DNA from: Streptomyces nojiriensis
Lineage (GTDB): Bacteria > Actinomycetota > Actinomycetes > Streptomycetales > Streptomycetaceae
Direction: 5' to 3'
Length of the DNA stretch: 64,000 nucleotides
Assembly: GCF_017639205.1 (NCBI RefSeq)
Contig: NZ_CP071139.1
Coordinates: 7,067,501 to 7,131,500, forward strand
Shown: positions 35,958 through 43,800 of the stretch, piece by piece
How positions within the stretch are numbered: position 1 is the first letter of the stretch
Layout: the number at the start of each line of letters is the position of its first letter
Program-made: the position numbers and the translations under genes
Notes under the pieces: generated by a model
Seen by the model: the letters and a program-made list of their open reading frames with translations, nothing else
What the model was told of the DNA's origin: nothing
Database searches by the model: none

Positions 35958-37034
35958 TCACCCGGCCGTGCGTCCGTCCTCGGGCCGCCGTCCATCCCCC
36001 GCCGCGGGCCACTCCGCCGTGGTGAGCCCGGCGCGTTCGGCGAGGGCGCCGCCCTGGAAGCGGCTCTCGGCGCCGAGCTCCTCCAGCAGATCGGCGATGT
36101 GGCGGCGGCAGGTGCGCAGGGACATGCCCATCCGCCGGGCGATCACCTCGTCCTTGGCCCCCTCGGCCAGCAGTCCGACCAGCGCCCGGCGCAGGCTCGG
36201 GCCGACCTCCTTGTAGGCGGCCTCGCTGCTGCCGTGGAACGGGGTCGCGCCGGACCAGTGCTGGTCGAAGACCCGGCACAGGTACGCCACCACGTCCGGG
36301 TCCCGGACCAGTACCGCCCCCTCTCCCGGGCCGCCGTCGGCACGCCGCGGCAGGAAGGCCACCGAGCGGTCGAACACCACGGCCCGGTCCGGCAGTTCGG
36401 CGGCGGTGCGGTACTCGGCGCCGGCCTGCGTGAGCGTCTCCACGTACCCCTGGGTGGAAAGGCTGGCGCGCGCCGAGTGCTGGTAGAGGGTGCGCATCAC
36501 GACGCCGCGGCGCAGCATCGCGAGGTCCCGTTCGATGGCGTCCCCGAGTCGGTGCGGGGCCCGGCCGCCGCCCGGCTGGATGCTGAACACCTCCTCCCGG
36601 CAGCGGGCCGACTCCTGGGTGAGCATCGCCGAGGCGGCGGTGAGGTCGGGCAGCACGTCCACGCCCTGCCGGTGGTCGCGTTCGCGCTGGGCGGCGCGGT
36701 AGTGGGGCATCAGCATGCGCAGGTCCTCGCGTACGGACTGGGCGTGCGCGGCGGCCTGTGCGACCTGGGCCTCCAGCGGGCCGACCGCCTCGGCCGCGGC
36801 GGCGTCCGGGCTGACCGGTACCAGCTCCTCGGGGCTGTCGGGTGCCGGGCGCAGCAGCCGGAGCGACAGCAGGGTGCGGCAGGCCCCTTCGACGTCCTGC
36901 AGGCTCATCCCGAGGGCTTCGGGAACGTCGGGCGGCCACCGCTTGAGGCTGCCCTGCGACAGCGCGTACTCGAAGACCGCGACGGCCCGGGCGTCCAGAC
37001 GCGGCAGTTCGATTGATTTGGCATGGATGGTCAT
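35958..37034 (-). CDS. helix-turn-helix (LuxR/TrmB-like) transcriptional regulator
   Basis: 358 residues; ATG 37034 follows GGGGGAAATC. N-terminal TrmB-like winged helix (VFEYALSQGSLKRWPPDVPEAL), a coiled-coil segment rich in Ala/Gln (about 85-130), a central domain of phospholipase-D-like/TrmB sensor type (RGVVMRTLYQHSA, GAEYRTAAELPDRAVVFDRSVAFLP), and a C-terminal LuxR-type HTH (AKDEVIARRMGMSLRTCRRHIADLL). Proteins of this architecture often sit beside RiPP clusters in Streptomyces. It is divergent from the peptide/lanL genes and is the best candidate cluster regulator. Confidence 0.88.
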   Translation of the reverse strand: MTIHAKSIELPRLDARAVAVFEYALSQGSLKRWPPDVPEALGMSLQDVEGACRTLLSLRLLRPAPDSPEELVPVSPDAAAAEAVGPLEAQVAQAAAHAQSVREDLRMLMPHYRAAQRERDHRQGVDVLPDLTAASAMLTQESARCREEVFSIQPGGGRAPHRLGDAIERDLAMLRRGVVMRTLYQHSARASLSTQGYVETLTQAGAEYRTAAELPDRAVVFDRSVAFLPRRADGGPGEGAVLVRDPDVVAYLCRVFDQHWSGATPFHGSSEAAYKEVGPSLRRALVGLLAEGAKDEVIARRMGMSLRTCRRHIADLLEELGAESRFQGGALAERAGLTTAEWPAAGDGRRPEDGRTAG

Positions 37035-37075
37035 GATTTCCCCCGCAATGCGGCCGTGCTACTTCCGTGCCATGC

Positions 37076-37106
37076 AGGCTATTGCCAGCTCACGGCGCTG
37101 GACCAA
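37076..37106 (-). promoter_or_regulatory. candidate promoter for the regulator gene
   Basis: On the minus strand TTGGTC (37106-37101) is followed after 19 bp by TAGCCT (37081-37076), a fair match to the actinobacterial housekeeping -35/-10 pattern. It lies about 40 bp upstream of the regulator start. Spacing is slightly long and the call is tentative. Confidence 0.3.
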
Positions 37107-37255
37107 GGGGGCACAACCGTAAGAGCCTTGAGTTCCGGCCGGGCCACACCACACCCCACCGGGCCGACAGGTGGACACCGGGCGTGAACCGTCCGACGCG
37201 CCCGACCCGGGCGTGCGCCGCCCGATCCACGCCCTCCCCATCCAGGAGCTGCCCC

Positions 37256-37462
37256 ATGTCCCGAACCCTCCGCTGTCTGCTCCTCCTCGCGGTCCTGCTG
37301 GCCGGCGCAGCCCCGGTCGCCGCCGGAGCGGGAGCCGGACCGGGGGAGGCCGCCGGGAGCCACGGGGGTGCGCAGGGTGCACAGGGCGGGGCGACCGCGT
37401 ACCTCGCCGCGGAAATTCTCGACACGAGCTGGGGCGACGACTACATCCGGCCCCCTCTCTGA
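37256..37462 (+). CDS. small secreted peptide next to lanL
   Basis: 68 residues; AGGAG lies 8 nt before ATG 37256. The N-terminus is a classic Sec signal (SRTLRCLLLLAVLLAGAAPVAAG), then a Gly/Ala/His-rich linker and a distinct C-terminal sequence TAYLAAEILDTSWGDDYIRP. It has no cysteine after the signal, so it is not a lanthipeptide precursor. Between the divergent regulator and the synthetase, on the synthetase strand, it could be a secreted signalling peptide, a leftover precursor-like gene or an unrelated exported peptide. I do not recognise the family. Confidence 0.55.
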   Translation: MSRTLRCLLLLAVLLAGAAPVAAGAGAGPGEAAGSHGGAQGAQGGATAYLAAEILDTSWGDDYIRPPL

Positions 37463-37511
37463 GGGTGTCCCGGCCGCGTCGGTCCCGGCCGTCCGCCTCA
37501 TCGGTTCCGCC

Positions 37512-37553
37512 GTGCGAAGTGCGAAGTACGAAGAGCGAAGTGCGAGGTCGTAG
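37512..37553 (+). repeat. heptameric direct-repeat array before lanL
   Basis: Six consecutive 7-nt units: GTGCGAA, GTGCGAA, GTACGAA, GAGCGAA, GTGCGAG, GTCGTAG (37512-37553). The first two are identical and units 3-5 differ by one base. The array ends 3 nt before the GTG start of lanL and leaves no room for a normal ribosome site. It may be a regulator-binding array or a slippage-prone leader. Confidence 0.65.
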
Positions 37554-37556
37554 AAC

Positions 37557-40490
37557 GTGTCATCACTGCCCGAGACCGCGTCCCGGCCGCCCCTCACCGG
37601 GCCGCGGCGGACACGCCCGGAGGGCCCCGCGGACCTGGCGCTGCTCCCCGATCTGGTACGCGCCGTCCTCGCGCGGGGCGTGACCGGACGGGCAGGGGCG
37701 ACGCAGGACTGGGCCGTGGAGGCGGGCGAGTTCTGGTGCCACGTCCGGCCGGGGGACGCCGTCCGCCGCACGCAGGGGTGGAAGCTGCACGTCTCGGCCA
37801 CCCCCCTCTCGGCGCCGCTGGTGCTGGCCCGGGCCGCCGAGGTGCTGACCGCCCACCGGGCGCCGTTCAAGTTCGCGGCGAGCCCCGCACGGGTCGCCGC
37901 CCTGGTCTCGGGGCGCTTCGCCCGGGGCGGAGGCGGCAAGTTCATCACGGTCTACCCGGTCGACGACACCCAGTTCCGGCTGCTCGCCGAGGAGTTGCAC
38001 CGGGCCACCGTGGGACTGCCCGGTCCCGCGGTGCTCTCCGACCGGCGCTACCTGCCGGACAGTCAGGTCTACTACCGCTACGGGGTGTTCGCGGCAGCGC
38101 CCGAACTCACGGCCGACGGCGCCTTCGCCGCCCGCCTGCGGGACCCCGAGGGGCGGCCCGTGCCCGACGAGCGCAACGCCTGGTACAGCCCGCCGTCCTG
38201 GGCGGACGACCCGTTCCCGGGACGTCCGGCCGCGCCCGCCCGCAGCACGGCCACCGCGAAGCCGGTGCTGCTGAACGAGCGCTACCTCGTACGCGGAGCG
38301 ATCCAGCACTCCAACAAAGGGGGCGTGTTCCGGGCGGAGGACACCGCCACCGGCGAGCAGGTGGTCGTCAAGCAGGCCCGTCCTCATGTGGGCGCGGGAC
38401 TCGAAGGGCTGGACGTACGGGACCTCCTGCGCCGGGAGGCGACCCTCCTGCAGCGCTTCGGCAAGCGGTTCCCCGACCGGGTTCCCCGGCTCGTCGAGGT
38501 GTTCGAGCAGCAGGGCAGCGCCTTCCTGGTCGCCGAGTCCGTCCCCGGGGCTACCCTGCGCCGGACCGTCGCCGAGCGGCTGATCCGGGAGGGAGCCGGC
38601 TGCCCCGACGGGCCGACCGCCGGATCCCTCGTCCGGCAGCTGCTCGAACTGGTCGGCGGCGCCCACGAACTCGGCCTCACCCTGCACGACTTCAATCCCA
38701 ACAACGTCATGGTCACCCCCGGCGGGCGGCTACGGCTGATCGACCTGGAGATGGCCGCCCGGGAGGGCGAACGCTGGGTGCTCGGCGCCACCCCCGGCTA
38801 CACCGCCCCCGAACTGCGCGCCGCCGATCCGGTGGCCCCCGCGTTCGGACCCGGCGTCGACCTCTACGCCTTGGGCGCCACCGTCCTGCACGCACTGACC
38901 GGCGCGGATCCGCTCTTCGCGGAGGACCGGCCCGCGGGAGCCCGCCCGGACGAGGAGCGACTGTCCCGGCTCGTGGAGCTGCTGGGCCGCGACCGGCCGC
39001 TCGTACGCCGCTACGGGCCGCTGGTCCGCGGGCTGATGCGGGACGCGCCCGCGGACCGCTGGACCCTGGAGCGGGCCCGGGAGTTCCTCACCGACGGCGC
39101 GGCGGCGGAACAGCCCGCACAGGCCGCACCTGCCCGTGCGGAGGGGACCACGGCGTCCACCGGCTCCGCGGCGTCCACCGGGTCCGCGGCGCCGACCGGG
39201 TCCGGGGAGACGACCGGGTCCGGGGAGACGACCGGGTCAGGGGAGCCGGCGGCGGTGCGCGCACGGCTGCTGCACGACGGCATCGCCCACCTGCTGGCCA
39301 CCATGCGCCCCGCGGACCCCGACCGGCTCTGGTCCGCCGACTCCTTCGGCGCGACCTGCGACCCGGTGGCCCTCCAGCACGGCTCGGCCGGCGGAGTGGG
39401 CGTGCTCGCCCGTGCCCTGCGCCACGCGGACGACCTCGCGGCCGGCTCCCCGGACGCACCTCCGGTCACCGGGGAGGCCCTGCGCGCGGGGCTGCGCACG
39501 GCCGCGCTCTGGACGGCGGAGCGGCAGGAGGCCCTGCCCGGCAACCTGCCCGGACTCCACTTCGGCCGCTCGGGCACGGCCTGGGCCCTGCTCGACGCCG
39601 CCCGGGCGCTGGAGGACGCGGCGCTGACCGAACGCGCCGTCGCCCTCGCCCTGGCGCTGCCCGTGGAGTGGCCCAACCCCGATGTCTGTCACGGTGCGGC
39701 CGGCGCCGGCCTGACCCAGCTGCACTTCTGGCGCACCACGGGCGACCCGCGCTTCCTCGACCGGGCCGCGCAGGCCGCCGAGGGGCTGCTGGCAGCGGCT
39801 CGGCATACGCCCGAGGGCACCTTCTGGCCGGTGCCCGAGGACTTCGACTCCGGTCTGGCGGGCGCCTGGCACTACGGATTCGCGCACGGGGTGGCCGGAG
39901 TCGGCACCTTCCTGCTCCTCGCCGGGGAGGCGACGGGCGACGAGCGGCTGCGCGCGGCCGCCCTGGCGGCGGGCACCACCCTCGCCAAGGCCGCCCGCCG
40001 CGGACCGGCGGGCACCATGTGGCCGGTGGACTGGGCCCGGCACCTGACGGACTCCCCGGACCTGGCCAGGCACTGGTGCAGCGGGTCCTCGGGCGTGGGG
40101 ACCTTCCTGGTCCGCCTCCGGGCGACCACCGGCACCCGCGACGAGGGCCTGGCCGAGCTGGTGGAGGGCGCGGCTGCCGCCGTCGGAGCGGGCAGGGTCA
40201 CCGATTCGCCCGCCACCTGCCACGGGCTCGCGGGCAACGCCGAGTTCCTGCTCGACGCCGCCGAGCTGACGGGCGATGCGCGCCACCGTGCCGGAGCCGA
40301 GCTGCTGGTCGAGCACATGGCGGCCCAGGCGGTGCTGCGCGACGGCCGGCTGCTGGTGCCCGACGAGAACCGCAAGGGCGTACTGGCCGAGTACGCCACC
40401 GGCCTCGCCGGGAGCCTGTCGCTGCTCCTGCGGCTGCGGTACGGCGGCCCGCGAGCGTGGCTGCCCGAGGGCGGATCCGCCCACCCCTGA
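37557..40490 (+). CDS. lanL: class IV lanthipeptide synthetase
   Basis: 977 residues from GTG 37557. Order: N-terminal phospho-Ser/Thr lyase-like domain (about 1-225, FKFAASPARVAALVSGRFARG), kinase domain (about 235-500; VVVKQARP, catalytic LHDFNPNNVM with D378, LIDLEMAA), a Thr/Gly/Ser-repeat linker (about 520-565), and a LanC-like cyclase (about 565-970). The cyclase keeps the zinc ligands: C841 in HWCSGSSG and C888-H889 in TCHGLAGN, which distinguishes LanL from zinc-less class III LanKC. It should phosphorylate and dehydrate Ser/Thr of the precursor and close thioether rings. Its precursor gene lies downstream. Confidence 0.93.
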   Translation: MSSLPETASRPPLTGPRRTRPEGPADLALLPDLVRAVLARGVTGRAGATQDWAVEAGEFWCHVRPGDAVRRTQGWKLHVSATPLSAPLVLARAAEVLTAHRAPFKFAASPARVAALVSGRFARGGGGKFITVYPVDDTQFRLLAEELHRATVGLPGPAVLSDRRYLPDSQVYYRYGVFAAAPELTADGAFAARLRDPEGRPVPDERNAWYSPPSWADDPFPGRPAAPARSTATAKPVLLNERYLVRGAIQHSNKGGVFRAEDTATGEQVVVKQARPHVGAGLEGLDVRDLLRREATLLQRFGKRFPDRVPRLVEVFEQQGSAFLVAESVPGATLRRTVAERLIREGAGCPDGPTAGSLVRQLLELVGGAHELGLTLHDFNPNNVMVTPGGRLRLIDLEMAAREGERWVLGATPGYTAPELRAADPVAPAFGPGVDLYALGATVLHALTGADPLFAEDRPAGARPDEERLSRLVELLGRDRPLVRRYGPLVRGLMRDAPADRWTLERAREFLTDGAAAEQPAQAAPARAEGTTASTGSAASTGSAAPTGSGETTGSGETTGSGEPAAVRARLLHDGIAHLLATMRPADPDRLWSADSFGATCDPVALQHGSAGGVGVLARALRHADDLAAGSPDAPPVTGEALRAGLRTAALWTAERQEALPGNLPGLHFGRSGTAWALLDAARALEDAALTERAVALALALPVEWPNPDVCHGAAGAGLTQLHFWRTTGDPRFLDRAAQAAEGLLAAARHTPEGTFWPVPEDFDSGLAGAWHYGFAHGVAGVGTFLLLAGEATGDERLRAAALAAGTTLAKAARRGPAGTMWPVDWARHLTDSPDLARHWCSGSSGVGTFLVRLRATTGTRDEGLAELVEGAAAAVGAGRVTDSPATCHGLAGNAEFLLDAAELTGDARHRAGAELLVEHMAAQAVLRDGRLLVPDENRKGVLAEYATGLAGSLSLLLRLRYGGPRAWLPEGGSAHP

Positions 40491-40494
40491 GTGT

Positions 40495-40538
40495 CCGGTG
40501 GCCTCCGGCCACCGGCTGCCGGCCCCGTCGGGGCCGGC
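40495..40538 (+). promoter_or_regulatory. two tandem hairpins between lanL and the precursor gene
   Basis: Hairpin one: CCGGTGGC (40495-40502) / GCCACCGG (40508-40515). Hairpin two: GCCGGCCCC (40518-40526) / GGGGCCGGC (40530-40538) with a 3-nt loop. No T-run follows. They may attenuate read-through, or protect the 5' end of a processed mRNA so that the precursor is made in excess over the enzyme. Confidence 0.55.
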
Positions 40539-40575
40539 GTTCCCCACCGTCCCATCCACACAGAAGGAGACCGCC

Positions 40576-40701
40576 ATGGCGGAGTTCGACATCGATGCCC
40601 TCCAGGTACTGCCCGAGGACGTCCGTACCGAGGACGCCCGCGGCGAGGAGCACGCCGCCGCGCTGATCACCGCCTGCCGCTGGCACACCAGCGGCTGCTG
40701 A
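40576..40701 (+). CDS. lanA: candidate class IV lanthipeptide precursor
   Basis: 41 residues; AAGGAG lies 6 nt before ATG 40576. The leader MAEFDIDALQVLPEDV carries the acidic, LQ-LPE-like pattern of LanL/LanKC leaders. The C-terminus ITACRWHTSGC supplies the ring donors T32, T38, S39 and thiols C34, C41, so up to two (methyl)lanthionine rings can form, the second probably closed by the terminal Cys. It lies 85 nt after lanL on the same strand, followed by a strong terminator. No dedicated protease or ABC exporter is seen nearby. Confidence 0.82.
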   Translation: MAEFDIDALQVLPEDVRTEDARGEEHAAALITACRWHTSGC

Positions 40702-40740
40702 TCGCCCGCTGAACCGGCGGCGACCCCTGCGCCGCCCCCC

Positions 40741-40775
40741 GGGAGGGGACCGGAGCCCTGCTCCGGTCCCCTCCC
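40741..40775 (+). terminator. strong hairpin terminator after the precursor gene
   Basis: A perfect 16-bp stem, GGGAGGGGACCGGAGC (40741-40756) and its complement (40760-40775), with a 3-nt loop and no U-tract. This is usual for Streptomyces terminators. It closes the lanthipeptide unit 40 bp after the precursor stop. Confidence 0.85.
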
Positions 40776-40846
40776 TCAGCCGTGCCGCACCGGGCTCGCC
40801 GGCCCCGGCGAGCCGCTCTCCGTGACGCCGCCCCGGGTACATCTCG

Positions 40847-40877
40847 TTGGCGGAGCGGGAAACATCCCCGTTAGCAT
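40847..40877 (+). promoter_or_regulatory. candidate leaderless promoter of the HEAT-repeat gene
   Basis: TTGGCG (40847-40852) and TAGCAT (40872-40877) are separated by 19 bp. The -10 box ends 6 nt before the ATG at 40884, so transcription would begin at or next to the start codon. No Shine-Dalgarno precedes the ATG, consistent with a leaderless mRNA. Confidence 0.45.
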
Positions 40878-40883
40878 CCGACG

Positions 40884-43800
40884 ATGACGACGCAGGCGGA
40901 CAAGCCCTTCCGTGACGCGGTGCGCCGGGCTGACGTCAGCTGGCTGGCCGGCCGTCTTGACGCGCGGATCTGCGAACCGGCCGTCTTCGAACGCCTCATC
41001 CGGCACGACGACCCCCGCCTTCGGCACCTGGGGCTGGTCCTCCTGGCCGAGCGCGTCACGTCGGGCCGGCCGGCCGACGAGCAGGAGATGGCCGAACTCG
41101 CGGGGCTGCTGCCGGTATCGGTGGAGGGACCGCCGGAGACGGCGCTCGTCCTGGCGCGGCTCCACGAACGTCTGGAGCCGCATCGCCAGGGGCTCCGCCG
41201 GCCTTCGTGGCGTACGGCCGGACTGCCGGCCACGGTGCAGATCGCCTGGCTGCGCGCCGAACTCCTCAACGAGCCGGCGGCGATCCGGAAGGAGCCTCCG
41301 GGGGAACTGCTGTACCAGGCCGTGCGGGGCCTGACCGTCACCTGCGCGCACCGGCCCGAGCAGCTCGTGAACGAGCTGGTGGGCAGCGGCGACCCGGTGC
41401 TGCAAGCCGCCGCGCTCCGGCTGGCCCGGCAGGGGCTGCACGCCGGCCTGCTGGCCCCGGCACTGGTGCGCGAGTACGTGATCAACCTGCTCGGTGTCGA
41501 CAGCGCGGACGTCGTCACCGCCGTCCTGGGTGAACTCACCCGGCCGTGGGCGGCATTGGATCCCCTGCCGCCGGGACGCCTGTCTCCCTTCCTCGCCCCC
41601 GAATCGGTGATCGCACGGCCCCAGGTGGCCGATGCCGCGATCACGGCCGCCTCCCATCATGGGCACCGCGGCCTGCTGTGGCAGGTCGTCGACGACGAGG
41701 AGCTGCCGCCGGGTCTTCGCCGGCGCGCGATGGAACTGCTCGGTGACCTGGCGGACCGCGGCGACATCGGCGCGTTGACGGCCGTCGCCGCGCGGGACCC
41801 CTTGCTGTTCGGCGGGCCGGCGGTGACCTGCCTGCGCGGACTCCACCGGCGCGGGCACTTCCCGGACGATCCGCACGTCCCGTCCGTCATCGGCCTGGCG
41901 CTGGCCGATCACACGATCGCGCCCCACGAGGTCGCGACGATCCTGTTCACCTCCCGACAGGCGATGTTCCGTGTACTGGTGGACGCGGACGCCGGCGATC
42001 CGAGCTGGCCGCGGCGGCTCGCGCTGCTGGTCGCCCTCGCCGGACAGGGGGCGGGGGAGCTGCCGATCGGGGACGCGATCACACGGGTTCTTCCTTCGGC
42101 TCCCGAGCCGGGCCCGTTTCTCGACGCGATCCGTGCGTTGCGCCACGAGGATGCCGAAGACGCCGTGATCGCTCTCCTGCCGTCCGCTCCCGCAGCGGCC
42201 CTGGACGCTCTGGAGGCCATCGGCGGGCACCGGACGACGACAGCGCTGAGGGAAGGACTCGGACTCGCCACGCCGCAGAGCGGGGGCGTGATCGCGCCGC
42301 ACCTCCGCGCGGTGCGGCACCGGGCCCTCGAGATCCTGTGGCATCTGACCCACGATCCGGCAGAGCGGCGTGCCGTCCTCGTCCGCCTTGATCCCGCGGA
42401 TCTGCCGGCTCGTATCGCGAGGGATCTCGGCGGCCCGGACGAGCGGGAGCTGGCCCTCCTGAGTTCCCATCTGGACCCGGACGAACCGGTGGCGGCACTG
42501 TGCAGACTCGCCGCCCACGGCGGCGTCGGCACGCTGCCGGTCATCGCGGACCTGCTCCTGCGTGTCGTCGCCGGGCTGGCGGCGTCCTGGGAACCGGGCG
42601 GAGCCGCCCCGGGAGCCGGAAGCGGACAGTCGGCCGGGGAGCCCGTGGTACCCCAGGAGATCGTGGACGCCGTACACGGCCTGGGCCGTCGTCTCCACGA
42701 GCGGGGACGGATCAGGCCGTCCTGCATGCTCGATGCGGCGACCGCGACCGAGGCCGGACACGCACTCGTCGCGACCATGGGGCTGGATCTGCTGGAGCGG
42801 CCGGGACTGTCGAGCGGCGAGCAGGCGATCCTGCTCGAACTCCTGCTCCGAGCCCCCTGCGTACGCACCCGCGCGCGGGTCCACCACCTGCTGCGGCACC
42901 GCGACCGGCACGTGCGCAAGCATGTGATCGCATTGCTGGCCCGCGACGCCACCGGGGACGACGCGCAGGCGCTGTCGGCGACCTTGATCGCGCTGACCGC
43001 CGCCCAGGACGTCCAGACCGTCCGGCAGGCGCTGCTCGCCCTCGGTCACGCGCGGGCCCGCTGGGCATCCGCCGCGATCGCCGCGTGTCTCGGCCATCCG
43101 AACATGAACGTCAAGAAGACCGCCGCCGGGGTTCTGGCCCGCGCGGGCACGCCCACGGCGGTACCGGCACTGCTCCGGTGGCTCGGGCGGCACGACAATC
43201 CAGGCCTGCGCGGTGCGCTCGTCGAGGCGTTGCGCGCCATCCTCGGCGACGCGTACCCGGCCACCGTCCTCGCCGCCGCCGAACGCACCGAAGACGGCCG
43301 CGCCCGCGAACTGCTGCTGGAGGGCCTCGACCGCACCCTGTCGGCGCGTTCGGTCCTCGCCCTGGACGACCAGGCATCACGGGTCGCACCGACCCTGCTC
43401 GCCCTGGTGGCGGCCGGCCGGGTCGGCCTCGCTTCCGGGACGGTCGAGGAGCTGTCGACGGCCCTGGCCGCGCACGGGATCACCCCGCCCGCCGCGCCGC
43501 GTCCGGCGGCGGACACCGGAGCAGACCTCGACGTCAGGTCACTGCTGGCCGAGGGCTGGAATCCGTCGGTCGCGCTGCGCCTCGCCGAACGCCCCGAGCA
43601 GCCGCACCCCGCGCAACTACGGGCGCTGCGGCCGCTGCTGGCGGACTGGCTCCGCCTGGCCGGTTCCGAACCCGCCGTCCGGGACCGCGTACTGCGGCTC
43701 ACCCTCCGGCTCTGCCCCGCACCGTGGACGACCGGGGAACTGACGGCCTTCGCCCGGTCCACCGGGGTCCTGCTCGACGGGCTCGCCGAGGCCTCGGCGG

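Noticed and set aside
37256-37462. Small peptide gene as the lanthipeptide precursor
   Set aside because: It has a Sec signal and no cysteine in the mature part, so thioether rings cannot form. The 41-residue peptide at 40576 fits the precursor role far better.
37512-37553. Repeat array as a CRISPR
   Set aside because: Units are 7 nt long and contiguous with no spacers, and there are no cas genes in the window.
37557-40490. Synthetase as class III LanKC
   Set aside because: The cyclase domain keeps the zinc-binding Cys, Cys and His (C841, C888, H889), which class III enzymes lack.
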